Assembly (NCBI GenBank): GCA_900543615.1
Contig: UQSC01000078.1
Location: 1 to 8,495, forward strand
Direction: 5' to 3'
Origin: an uncultured Collinsella sp.
GTDB lineage: Bacteria > Actinomycetota > Coriobacteriia > Coriobacteriales > Coriobacteriaceae
DNA length: 8,495 bases
In this document: one piece after another, positions 1 to 6,120 of the stretch
Numbering within the stretch: position 1 is the first letter of the stretch
Layout of the letters: each line of letters starts with the position of its first letter
The notes under the pieces: generated by a model
Seen by the model: only the letters and a program-made list of their open reading frames with translations
Told to the model about the DNA's origin: nothing
Databases searched by the model: none
Translations under genes and position numbers: made by a program

Positions 1-237
1 CCAGAAGATCCCTGAATCCCGCGTTACGGGAAAGAAGTCCGAGCCAATTCTCAAACGATACTGATACTGAGGGCTATCTTCCTTGGTGTGGTGCGGAAGG
101 CTGGTCCAAACGCCGCCGCGCTGCTCCTCACCCAGAAACCACTCCCATGCCTCAACGTATTCGGAAGGCACGAGACTGCAGGCACGGTCATAGCTTGGTC
201 CATCCATCAACGGAACAGCAAGGTCAATGTCGTTCAT
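1..237 (-). CDS. Partial unrecognised protein (5' end only, runs off window start)
   Basis: Reading the minus strand from an ATG at 237-235 gives 79 sense codons with no stop before the window edge. The product begins MNDIDLAVPLMDGPSYDRAC and ends at the edge with FPVTRDSGIFW. It is rich in Trp, Tyr and acidic residues, a composition natural for a soluble protein and unlike a random shadow frame. An in-frame TAG lies four codons upstream, so the start is this ATG or a GTG three codons earlier; only a weak SD-like AGGTG precedes it. The gene is divergent from the 453 gene and its base composition is less GC-rich than the protease gene. I do not recognise a family and no catalytic motif is visible in this fragment. 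Plus-strand open frames over the same bases look arginine/proline-rich and artificial. Confidence 0.6.
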   Translation of the reverse strand, partial: MNDIDLAVPLMDGPSYDRACSLVPSEYVEAWEWFLGEEQRGGVWTSLPHHTKEDSPQYQYRLRIGSDFFPVTRDSGIFW

Positions 238-452
238 CGCCAGCACCTACAACCATACGAATGCGAGTCATACCCCTCAATAATATGGTCGAGAGTCAAT
301 TATTACGAGATCTCATTCCGCGATCGGCACATCGTCGATGCTCTCGGTTTGCCTCTGGCACGCTCGTACCCCGCTACCCCACTCCCCTGTATACTGATGT
401 AGCACGTGTTTCATCCGGGCTTGTTGGGCCGGATTGTTCATGGGAGGGTCTT
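238..452. other. Divergent intergenic region
   Basis: About 215 bases between the divergent partial gene and the 453 gene. The left half (270-320) is AT-rich and holds a TTGACT on the minus strand and a TATTAT, but not at promoter spacing to each other. The right half holds a TATACT candidate for the plus-strand gene. No RNA gene or strong palindrome was seen. Confidence 0.5.
390..395 (+). promoter_or_regulatory. Candidate -10 element (TATACT) for the 453 gene
   Basis: TATACT lies 57 bases before the ATG at 453 and matches the sigma70 -10 consensus at 5 of 6 positions. No good -35 hexamer lies 16-18 bases upstream. The preceding TG abuts the hexamer rather than sitting at the exact extended -10 spacing. 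The same heptamer GTATACT with an equally poor -35 precedes the protease gene. Confidence 0.35.
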
Positions 453-944
453 ATGGCTGCCTCGAATCCGCCTAAGGGGAGCGTTTCTTCTTCGTCCATC
501 AAGCCGGTGACGCGCAAGGCCGTGCGCTGCCAGCGCGAGGTCGCTTGGCTCGTCACGCAGGCGGCGGGTAGGCTTGTGGCGACCACTCAGGACGTCAATG
601 CGCCTACGCCGAGCTTTGTGTTAGCGGCGGCGCTGGATTTTGTGCGCCAATTGGAGCTTGCCGCGCAGGATGCCAGCGGCCACCTCGACTACCAGAATGT
701 TATGGCGCCCGACCTGCAAACGTTCTGTCACATGGCCAAGTTGCCCGCCGCGCCCAATGCGCTTTCGGACGCAGGCTACATGTTTACGCTCTCGGGCGCG
801 AAGCTCATCCGCGACATCTATGCATACTGCAGCGAGCTCGCCGAGCACCACGTCTTTGACGCGGCAGAAGTCAAACCGGGATATGTCATCAAGCTGGTTC
901 TTAGGCTGTTCCTGATGGACGAGCACGAGGCTGCGCAGGAATAA
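453..944 (+). CDS. Hypothetical protein, 163 residues
   Basis: The start is set by ATG 453, preceded by a strong SD (GGGAGGG, 443-449). The frame stays open upstream to 147, but that extension is Arg/Pro/Ser-rich, lacks an SD and overlaps the opposing partial gene. The product has a Ser/Lys-rich flexible N-terminus (residues 1-20). A mostly helical, alanine-rich body follows, with segments VAWLVTQAAGRLVATT, FVLAAALDFVRQLELAAQ and GYMFTLSGAKLIRDIYAYCS. No signal peptide, clear membrane span or metal-binding motif is visible. One could read residues 95-135 as a small helical packing domain, but I cannot assign a family. It stands alone in its own transcription unit: the next gene is 393 bases away beyond a repeat array. 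Possibly lineage-restricted. Confidence 0.8.
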   Translation: MAASNPPKGSVSSSSIKPVTRKAVRCQREVAWLVTQAAGRLVATTQDVNAPTPSFVLAAALDFVRQLELAAQDASGHLDYQNVMAPDLQTFCHMAKLPAAPNALSDAGYMFTLSGAKLIRDIYAYCSELAEHHVFDAAEVKPGYVIKLVLRLFLMDEHEAAQE

Positions 945-1003
945 GTCGTCCGGCAGAGCCATTACCGATCCGGCGATGACGCCTTGCCGTAGCCGTCACC
1001 GCA

Positions 1004-1200
1004 CGAGCGAAGATTTTCGGACGGTCGGATATCGAGAGTGGATACTTGGACGATTTTTGGGGCTTTTGCGGCAGATTCCGTCCAAATATCCACTCTCGTT
1101 CGATAGATGTCCGAAAATCCTCGCTCGTTTGTCCGAATATCCACTCTCGTTTGGCGAGCGTCCAATTTTCCACGCTCGTGCGTCCAGATATCCACGCTCG
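1004..1200. repeat. Dispersed repeat family A, copy 1 (two inverted + five direct units around a hairpin)
   Basis: Seven copies of a roughly 19-bp unit related to GTCCGAAAATCCACGCTCG. Two are in reverse orientation (1004-1022 and 1033-1051). Five are in forward orientation (GTCC starting at 1080, 1109, 1131, 1160 and 1182). Forward spacings are 29, 22, 29 and 22 bp; the two reverse units are 29 bp apart. Arms 1033-1052 and 1079-1098 can form a 20-bp stem with one mismatch and a 26-base loop. Units differ at the fifth to tenth bases (GAAAAT, AAATAT, GAATAT, AATTTT, AGATAT) and at CACTCTC versus CACGCTC. The array fills most of the gap between the 453 gene and the protease gene, where it may also act as a transcript end. 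Copies 2 and 3 are at 6121-6246 and 7531-7646. Confidence 0.9.
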
Positions 1201-1279
1201 TGCGGCGGGCGAACCGCGAGTGATCGACGATCAGCCGGCATCGTCTCCAGTTCGCCGCAGTGCCGCGGCCCCATATGGG

Positions 1280-1285
1280 TATACT
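1280..1285 (+). promoter_or_regulatory. Candidate -10 element (TATACT) for the protease gene
   Basis: TATACT, 52 bases before the ATG at 1338, is the best -10 match between the repeat array and the gene. The region 16-18 bases upstream has no TTGACA-like hexamer (the nearest, TTCGCC at 1251, is too far), so this is a tentative call. Confidence 0.35.
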
Positions 1286-1305
1286 CTCGGGGATTCGACT
1301 CGATT

Positions 1306-1321
1306 CGCCCCCGCTGGGGCG
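1306..1321 (+). other. Small leader hairpin next to the protease SD
   Basis: CGCCCC (1306-1311), loop CGCT, GGGGCG (1316-1321): a perfect six-pair GC stem with a tetraloop. It ends two bases before the SD AAAGGAG (1324-1330). In an mRNA starting near 1292 it would be the main 5'-leader structure and could modulate ribosome access. This is inference from position only. Confidence 0.4.
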
Positions 1322-1337
1322 TCAAAGGAGACTGCAT

Positions 1338-4300
1338 ATGCCCACTACCTCAACCGACCCGCGCGCCGCTGCCGCCGCGCTGCTGGTGCCCGGCACCACC
1401 TGCCACGGCTTTGCCGTCGAGCGCCGCGAGACCGTGCCCGAGCTCGACTCGGACGCCTACGTGCTGCGCCACACTGCCTCGGGCGCTCGCCTGCTGTACC
1501 TGGCATGCGACGACGAAAACAAGGCCTTTGCCATTGGCTTTAAGACGCCGCCGGCCGATTCCACCGGCGTGTTCCATATTCTTGAGCACTCGGTGCTGTG
1601 CGGATCGGCCAAGTTCCCCGTCAAGGAACCGTTCGTGGACCTGATCAAGAGCTCCATGCAGACGTTCCTCAACGCCATGACCTACCCCGACAAGACCATC
1701 TACCCCGTTGCCACCACCAACGAGCAGGATCTGTACAACCTGATGGACGTGTACCTGGACGCGGTGTTCAACCCGGCCATCTATACCAAGCCCACCATTT
1801 TTGAGCAGGAGGGTTGGCACTACGAGCTGGACCTGCCGGAGGACGAGGGCGACGGCAACCCCGCCGGCCTGCGCGAGGGCACGCTGCGCTATAACGGCGT
1901 GGTGTTCAATGAGATGAAGGGCGCGCTGTCCGACCCCATGAGCGTGCTGGACGACGCCGTCAACGCCGCGCTCTATCCCGACACCGCCTATGCGCACGAG
2001 AGCGGCGGCGACCCGCGCGCGATTCCCGCGCTCACCTACAAGCAGTTCCTGGACACGCACGCGCGCCACTACAACCCCTCTAACTCCTACATCACGCTCT
2101 ACGGCGACCTGGACGTGGACCGTGCACTGGCCTTTTTGGACGAGCGTTATCTGTCACAGCCGAGTGCCGCGAGCCGCCGCATGGACGCAGCCGTTGCCGC
2201 CGGCGAGGACCCGTCCACGCTGGCGCCCAATCCGCTGGACGTGCAGGCGCCCGTGACCTGCGAGTACAAGCGCATCGAGATGGCCACCACGCCCGAGAAC
2301 GCCCTGGTTGGCCTGGGTCTTGTGCTGGGCAGCGCGCTCGACCGCAAGCGCACGATCGCGGCGGATATCCTGTTCGAGGCGCTGCTGGGCTCCAACGAAG
2401 CGCCAGTTAAGAAGGCCATTCTGGCCGCCGGCCTGGGCGGCAACGTGGTGAGCTACACCGCGGCCGAGAGCCTGCAGCCCTACGAGCTCATCATGCTGCA
2501 GAACGCGCAGCCCGGCGTGGCGCGCGAGCTACGTCGCGTGTTCCAGGACGCCTGCCGCGACCTGTGCGAGCACGGCGTTCCGCGCGAGCGCCTGGAAGCC
2601 ATCATCAGCAGCAACGAATACGACCTGCGCCAGCGCGACTACGGTATCGCCGACGGCGTGGCCATTGCGTGCGACGCGCTGAGCACGTGGCTCTACGATG
2701 ACGACGCCGCGACGCTGGCGCTCAAGTACGGCCCGGTATACGAGGAGCTGCGTAGCGAGCTGGACGGCAGCTATTTTGAGGACCTGCTGCGCGAGCTGGT
2801 GCTGGACAACGACCATATGGCACTGGTCGAGCTGGTGCCGGTAGACGCCGCCGAGGGTTCGGAGGGTGCCGAGGCCGCCGAGCTGGCAGCCAAGCGCGAT
2901 GCCATGACCGATGCCGAGCTGGCCGACGTGGTCGAGCGCACGGCCGCGCTGCGTACCGCGCAGGAGGCGGAAGACACGCCCGAGGCCAAGGCCACGCTGC
3001 CGCGCCTGCGCGTGTCCGACATTGGCGAGGCGCGCCCCGAGCCGCCGCTGGTCGTGGACACGACCGCGCCCATCCCCTGCCTGCGCCACGGCATCCCCAC
3101 CAACCGTCTGGCCTACGCCATGCAGTATTTCGATCTGAGCTGCGTCGCGTTTGAGGACCTGCCCTATGTGACGCTACTCTGCCGTCTGCTCAAACAGCTG
3201 CCCACGAGTGAGCACTCGGCCGAGGAGCTCGACAACTTGCTCGCCGGCAAGCTGGGCTTTTTGAGCTTTACGACCGAGGTCATGACGCAATCTGACGTGG
3301 ACGGCGTGCGCCCCTACCTGCTGGTGAGCGCCGGCGCCCTGTCCGAGAAGATCGATGCTCTGGCGAGCCTGCCGCGCGAGGTGTGGTCGAGCACGCTTTT
3401 GCTCGATGCCGATGCCGACCGCATGCGCGACGTGCTCACGCAGATTCGCATTGGGCTTGAGCAAGGCTTTATCAACAACGGCCACTCGGCGGCGCTCGGT
3501 CGCGCGATGAGCTACAGCTCGCCTTCGGCCGTGGTGCGCGAGCAGCTCTCGGGCGTGGACTTCTACCTGTTCCTGCGCGATCTGCTCGAGCACTTTGACG
3601 AGCGCCTGGACGACCTGCGCGCCAAGCTTGCCGAGCTGGCAGGCCGCATCTTTGTGGCCGATGGCTGTCTGGCGAGCTTTACTGGCAGCGATGAAGACTT
3701 TGGCGCATATTGGGCCGCCGCGGGCGACCTGGGGCTGGGCGCTGGCGACGGCGCCGATGCCGGCCGTGACGCGCTCGTGGTGCCGACGCCGTGCGACCGC
3801 CACGAGGCTTTTGTCATCCCCAGCGACATCTGCTTTGCGGCAAGCGCGTGCGACCCGCGTCGTCTGGGCATCGACGTGACGGGCGCCTGGGCGGTTGCTG
3901 CCAACGCGCTCTCCTACGACTACCTGTGGAACGAGATCCGCGTGAAGGGCGGTGCGTACGGTTGCGGATTCCGCGCGGCCGGCGAGCGTCAGGCGGCGTT
4001 CTACACCTACCGCGACCCGGCAATCGACCCCTCGATTGAGCGCGTGGCGCGCGCGGGTGAATGGCTCGGCAGCTTTGAGCCCGACGAGGCCGCCTTCGAG
4101 GGCTTTATCGTGAGCTGCGTGAGCGGCATGGACGCGCCGGTGAAGCCGTACGCGCTCACCAAGCGCCGCAACACGACCTACCTGGCCGGGCTCGATCCGC
4201 ACGCACGCGAGGAGCGCCGCGCCCAGATGCTCGCCGCCACGCCCGGTGAGCTGCGCTCGCTCGGCGCCGATGTGACGCGCATCGCAGCCGAGTCGCCAAC

Positions 4301-4373
4301 CTGTGTCTTTGGCGGCCGAGACGTCATCGCCAAGAGCAACGCCGGCTTTAACGTCGTCGACCTGCTGGGCTAA
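1338..4373 (+). CDS. M16C zinc metallopeptidase (presequence protease / PreP-like), 1011 residues
   Basis: Cytosolic oligopeptide-degrading metalloprotease of the insulinase superfamily, PreP/Cym1 branch (COG1026 type). Known relatives degrade unfolded peptides of roughly 10-65 residues inside a closed chamber. The inverted zinc motif HILEH is at residues 80-84 (ligands H80 and H84, catalytic base E83). The third ligand is probably E192 in the block FNEMKG (190-195). The acidic, Ala-rich stretch around 505-560 followed by LPRLRVSDI fits the helical M16C-associated linker that joins the two halves. The second half carries VKGGAYGCGFR with GGAYG at 871-875, the conserved C-terminal substrate-binding Arg/Tyr region of the family. 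Length (~1000) matches single-chain four-domain M16C enzymes, so it is intact. ATG 1338 is chosen because AAAGGAG lies seven bases upstream. The frame extends to 1260 without an SD, and that extension would cover the probable promoter. No signal peptide or membrane span. Codon use is strongly GC-biased (native core gene). It is monocistronic, followed seven bases later by a terminator-like hairpin. Confidence 0.95.
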   Translation: MPTTSTDPRAAAAALLVPGTTCHGFAVERRETVPELDSDAYVLRHTASGARLLYLACDDENKAFAIGFKTPPADSTGVFHILEHSVLCGSAKFPVKEPFVDLIKSSMQTFLNAMTYPDKTIYPVATTNEQDLYNLMDVYLDAVFNPAIYTKPTIFEQEGWHYELDLPEDEGDGNPAGLREGTLRYNGVVFNEMKGALSDPMSVLDDAVNAALYPDTAYAHESGGDPRAIPALTYKQFLDTHARHYNPSNSYITLYGDLDVDRALAFLDERYLSQPSAASRRMDAAVAAGEDPSTLAPNPLDVQAPVTCEYKRIEMATTPENALVGLGLVLGSALDRKRTIAADILFEALLGSNEAPVKKAILAAGLGGNVVSYTAAESLQPYELIMLQNAQPGVARELRRVFQDACRDLCEHGVPRERLEAIISSNEYDLRQRDYGIADGVAIACDALSTWLYDDDAATLALKYGPVYEELRSELDGSYFEDLLRELVLDNDHMALVELVPVDAAEGSEGAEAAELAAKRDAMTDAELADVVERTAALRTAQEAEDTPEAKATLPRLRVSDIGEARPEPPLVVDTTAPIPCLRHGIPTNRLAYAMQYFDLSCVAFEDLPYVTLLCRLLKQLPTSEHSAEELDNLLAGKLGFLSFTTEVMTQSDVDGVRPYLLVSAGALSEKIDALASLPREVWSSTLLLDADADRMRDVLTQIRIGLEQGFINNGHSAALGRAMSYSSPSAVVREQLSGVDFYLFLRDLLEHFDERLDDLRAKLAELAGRIFVADGCLASFTGSDEDFGAYWAAAGDLGLGAGDGADAGRDALVVPTPCDRHEAFVIPSDICFAASACDPRRLGIDVTGAWAVAANALSYDYLWNEIRVKGGAYGCGFRAAGERQAAFYTYRDPAIDPSIERVARAGEWLGSFEPDEAAFEGFIVSCVSGMDAPVKPYALTKRRNTTYLAGLDPHAREERRAQMLAATPGELRSLGADVTRIAAESPTCVFGGRDVIAKSNAGFNVVDLLG

Positions 4374-4380
4374 CCACAAC

Positions 4381-4426
4381 AAAGGTAGATTTTTGGGACA
4401 TGCCTGAAAATCTACCTTTTTCTTTT
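4381..4426 (+). terminator. Rho-independent terminator after the protease gene
   Basis: AAAGGTAGATTTT (4381-4393) pairs perfectly with AAAATCTACCTTT (4407-4419) around a 13-base loop. A pyrimidine run to 4426 follows. It begins seven bases after the protease stop codon. The 13-13-13 layout with GGGACA in the loop resembles the inverted element at 5446-5484. Confidence 0.8.
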
Positions 4427-4467
4427 CCGCTGCTTGGGCGGAGCAGCTCAGCCCGTCCCACCAGTTT

Positions 4468-4524
4468 GTCTCAATCTGTAACATCTAGGCGGCAATATCG
4501 GCTCCAGATGTTACAGATCGAGAC
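4468..4524. repeat. Palindrome family B, copy 1
   Basis: Left arm GTCTCAATCTGTAACATCT (4468-4486) and right arm AGATGTTACAGATCGAGAC (4506-4524) form a 19-bp stem with one mismatch and a 19-base loop. No T-run follows on either strand, so this is not an ordinary terminator. A second copy starts 81 bp further on with the same arms and an unrelated loop. Confidence 0.85.
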
Positions 4525-4545
4525 GTTTCCGAATGGCGCCGCCCC

Positions 4546-4608
4546 TTTGTCTCAATCTGTAACAGCTAGGCCCATTTTTGCCGAGTTACTGTTACAGATC
4601 GAGACAAA
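4546..4608. repeat. Palindrome family B, copy 2
   Basis: Left arm TTTGTCTCAATCTGTAACA (4546-4564) and right arm TGTTACAGATCGAGACAAA (4590-4608), again 19 bp with a single mismatch at exactly the same arm position as copy 1. The loop differs from copy 1 except for a shared CTAGGC just inside the left arm. The tandem pair sits between the protease terminator and the hicAB promoter. Confidence 0.85.
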
Positions 4609-4673
4609 CCGCCGCAGACACCCGCCCCACCAGCAAAACCCCCACGAAGGGGCAGGTGCCTTTGCGTTGGTTC

Positions 4674-4708
4674 GAACACTTGTTCTATACGTACACATGT
4701 TCTATAGT
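4674..4708 (+). promoter_or_regulatory. hicAB promoter with two LexA-like boxes
   Basis: A sigma70-type promoter is visible: TTGTTC (4680-4685), a 17-bp spacer, and TATAGT (4703-4708). Two LexA/DinR-like boxes overlie it. GAACACTTGTTC (4674-4685) has perfect five-base arms and covers the -35. GTACACATGTTC (4691-4702) has one arm mismatch and abuts the -10. The Gram-positive/actinobacterial SOS box is known as CGAAC-N4-GTTCG. The first box matches with its leading C and differs only in the last base. Their start points are 17 bp apart, and each is followed by TATA. Confidence 0.65.
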
Positions 4709-4733
4709 AGGGGTGCTTGCATCGGACTTAAAT

Positions 4734-4754
4734 TGCAACTAAGATATAGTTGCA
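4734..4754. promoter_or_regulatory. Operator-like palindrome upstream of hicA
   Basis: TGCAACTA (4734-4741), five-base spacer AGATA, TAGTTGCA (4747-4754): perfect eight-base arms. It lies downstream of the -10 and ends 14 bases before the hicA ATG. HicB proteins with ribbon-helix-helix tails bind short palindromes in their own promoters, so this is the best candidate for the autoregulatory operator. It could also fold as a small leader hairpin. Confidence 0.5.
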
Positions 4755-4768
4755 GAATGTGAGGTGGG

Positions 4769-5032
4769 ATGACTCGGACCGATAAACTCATCGCCCAACT
4801 GCTTAGCTGCCCTTCGACGTATCGGTATACCGATTTTTTAAAAGTCATGGCTTCATATGGCTTTGAAATGGACAACAAAGGCAAGACATCCGGATCGCGC
4901 ATTCGCTTCTACAGGCCATCAGATGGCAGGATGTTCGTAATGCACGCGCCACATCCATCTGACGAATTGACGGCGGGGACCATTCGAAACATCGTTCGAT
5001 TTCTGCAAGATGTCGGAGGTAGTCATGAGTAA
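4769..5032 (+). CDS. hicA: HicA-family toxin (type II toxin-antitoxin, putative mRNA interferase), 87 residues
   Basis: HicA toxins are small dsRBD-fold ribonucleases that cleave mRNA and are neutralised by HicB. The fold signature is clear: an N-terminal helix (residues 5-30), GFEMDNKGKTSGSRIRFYRP as strands 1-2, then MHAPHPSDELTAGTIRNIV (58-76), the standard HP-x-x-EL-x-x-GT-(I/L)-R segment. In canonical HicA the catalytic His lies in a GSH motif; here the equivalent position reads GSR (42-44). Nearby histidines H59 and H62 remain, so either catalysis differs or this is the known KTSGSR-type branch. ATG 4769 is the only sensible start. The SD GAGG (4761-4764) is close, four bases away. Toxin-first order and an 8-base overlap with hicB are typical. 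Base composition is visibly less GC-rich than the protease gene, consistent with acquisition by transfer. Confidence 0.85.
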   Translation: MTRTDKLIAQLLSCPSTYRYTDFLKVMASYGFEMDNKGKTSGSRIRFYRPSDGRMFVMHAPHPSDELTAGTIRNIVRFLQDVGGSHE

Positions 5033-5354
5033 CGTTTTGGCATACAAGGGTTATTTCGCCCCAGTCGAGTTCGATGCCGAACAGCATGTGCTAACAGGTA
5101 TGGTCACCGGCATTAGGGACGCAATCGTATTTGAAGGCTCCACGGTTAAAGAAGTGGAGCAATGCTTCCACGACGCCGTCGACGATTACCTTGAGTTTTG
5201 CGCCGAGAAAGGCAAGGAACCCGAGCGGGCTTTTAAGGGCTCGTTCAACGTAAGAACGGGCTCTGAGCTCCACAAGCAAGCGGCGCTGGCAGCGGCAAAG
5301 AAGGGTGAGTCACTCAATAAGTTTGTGACTGAAGCAATCGCTGCGGCGTTATAG
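5025..5354 (+). CDS. hicB: HicB-family antitoxin with ribbon-helix-helix tail, 109 residues
   Basis: HicB antitoxins bind and block HicA and repress the operon. Residues 6-70 (YKGYFAPVEFDAEQHVLTGM, then GSTVKEVEQCFHDAVDDYLE) match the partial RNase-H-like HicB fold. Residues 72-109 (GSFNVRTGSELHKQAALAAA, then GESLNKFVTEAI) match the Arc-type ribbon-helix-helix DNA-binding module of the HicB_2 type. The start is ATG 5025, with SD GGAGGT (5015-5020) four bases upstream. A possible ATG at 5010 lacks an SD. The start overlaps the end of hicA (ATGAGTAA), so translation is probably coupled. Length is typical. HicB probably acts at the palindrome at 4734-4754. No terminator-grade hairpin lies directly behind the gene. 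Confidence 0.88.
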   Translation: MSNVLAYKGYFAPVEFDAEQHVLTGMVTGIRDAIVFEGSTVKEVEQCFHDAVDDYLEFCAEKGKEPERAFKGSFNVRTGSELHKQAALAAAKKGESLNKFVTEAIAAAL

Positions 5355-5445
5355 CATTAACGCATAGGCCCAAACAACCACAAAGGGCGCAGTTCACAGG
5401 CATATTTGCGGTGGCTTTACTGCCCATATCGCGTTTGCCCAGATA

Positions 5446-5484
5446 AAACCTGCCAAAATAAACCTGTCCCTTTTTGGCAGGTTT
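5446..5484. repeat. 39-bp perfect inverted repeat ahead of the cyclo-ligase gene
   Basis: AAACCTGCCAAAA (5446-5458) and TTTTGGCAGGTTT (5472-5484) are perfect 13-base arms around a 13-base loop. It ends seven bases before the cyclo-ligase SD and 16 bases before the ATG. No T-run follows on the plus strand. On the minus strand the outgoing sequence is TTTTAT, a weak terminator signal. Read on the minus strand, its loop shares GGGACA with the loop of the 4381 hairpin. It may end hicAB transcription, block antisense transcription, or be a leader structure for the next gene. Confidence 0.7.
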
Positions 5485-5500
5485 GCTAGAGGAGGCTGGG

Positions 5501-6097
5501 ATGGACAAGGCTGAGTTGCGACGGGCGATGATTGCTCGGCGCGATGCTCTTGATTTGGATGTGCGGGCGGCAAAGTCCGCCGCTATCTGTGCGCGGCTTG
5601 TTGAGCTGTTGGATCGCTCGGATGCCGCGGCGCCGCGCATCGTTGCCGTCTATGCCGCGATGGGTTCCGAAGTCGATCCTGCCGCGTTTGCCGCAGCGGC
5701 CGCCAAACGCGGCTGGCGCGTGGCCTATCCGTGCATGTTCTCGGCAACAGACGCCGCAGCTTGTGGCCAGCGCATGTGCATGCGGGCAGTTGCCGCCGGC
5801 GATGCGTCCTCGGCTCCGTTTATCGCCCACCCCACGCGGACCTTCGCGGCCATGGACATCGACAGCGACCGCTTCCCTATCGTGCCTGCCGAGGCCCTCG
5901 ACATGGCCATCGTGCCACTCGTAGCCTTCGACCGCGCCGGCGCGCGCCTGGGCTACGGCGGCGGCTGCTATGATCGCTACCTGCCCACGCTCTCGCCCGC
6001 ATGTCAAATCATCGGCATCGCCTTTGACGAGCAGCGTGTCGACCACGTTCCCACCGACGCCCACGACCTGCCGCTACCCCACATCGTCAGCGCCTGA
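5501..6097 (+). CDS. 5-formyltetrahydrofolate cyclo-ligase (MTHFS / YgfA family), 198 residues
   Basis: ATP-dependent conversion of 5-formyl-THF to 5,10-methenyl-THF, returning stored folate to the one-carbon pool in the cytosol. The family signature is LGYGGGCYDRYLP at residues 150-162 (usual form GxGGGYYDR). The N-terminal block LRRAMIARRDAL and the substrate-region block YAAMGSEVDP (51-60) are also present, as is IGIAFDEQRV...VPTDAHDLPL near the end. The position usually occupied by the first Tyr of YYDR is Cys (C156), a mild variation. Length is normal for the family (about 180-200). ATG 5501 is chosen for SD AGAGGAGG (5488-5495), five bases away. The frame opens at 5474 but that start lies inside the hairpin arm. 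Alanine/arginine-rich, GC-biased codons mark it as a native gene. It is convergent with the AbiEi-like gene, with repeat copy 2 between them. Confidence 0.92.
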   Translation: MDKAELRRAMIARRDALDLDVRAAKSAAICARLVELLDRSDAAAPRIVAVYAAMGSEVDPAAFAAAAAKRGWRVAYPCMFSATDAAACGQRMCMRAVAAGDASSAPFIAHPTRTFAAMDIDSDRFPIVPAEALDMAIVPLVAFDRAGARLGYGGGCYDRYLPTLSPACQIIGIAFDEQRVDHVPTDAHDLPLPHIVSA

Positions 6098-6120
6098 TCG
6101 CCGCTGTATCGCACCCGCAA

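Noticed and set aside
262..300. Minus-strand TTGACT and TATTAT/TATGAC as a promoter for the edge gene
   Set aside because: The distances are 8 and 21 bp, outside the usable 16-18 bp range.
147..452. Upstream extension of the 453 gene to an ATG at 147
   Set aside because: No SD, Arg/Pro/Ser-rich unnatural composition, it overlaps the opposing partial gene and covers the likely promoter.
1079..1200. Regular direct repeats resembling a short CRISPR array
   Set aside because: Intervals between the 19-bp units are only 3 or 10 bp, far too short for spacers. Units are imperfect and no cas gene is present.
1350..3089. Further long minus-strand frames (1350-2069, 2529-3089) inside the protease gene
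   Set aside because: Same reason: GC-driven shadows with repetitive Val-Gln-His composition and no SD sites.
3174..4484. 436-residue open frame on the minus strand opposite the protease gene
   Set aside because: It lies antisense to a clearly functional gene in GC-rich codons. It is Val/Ala/His/Gln/Arg-rich without motifs and runs through the protease terminator.
4400..4762. 120-residue plus-strand frame after the protease gene
   Set aside because: It reads through the terminator, both family-B hairpins and the hicAB promoter. The apparent internal repetition (LLQIET) comes from the DNA repeat.
5355..5445. Search for a hicAB terminator or cyclo-ligase promoter
   Set aside because: Only a four-base GCCC/GGGC pairing and hexamers at wrong spacing (about 20-22 bp) were found; neither is supportable.
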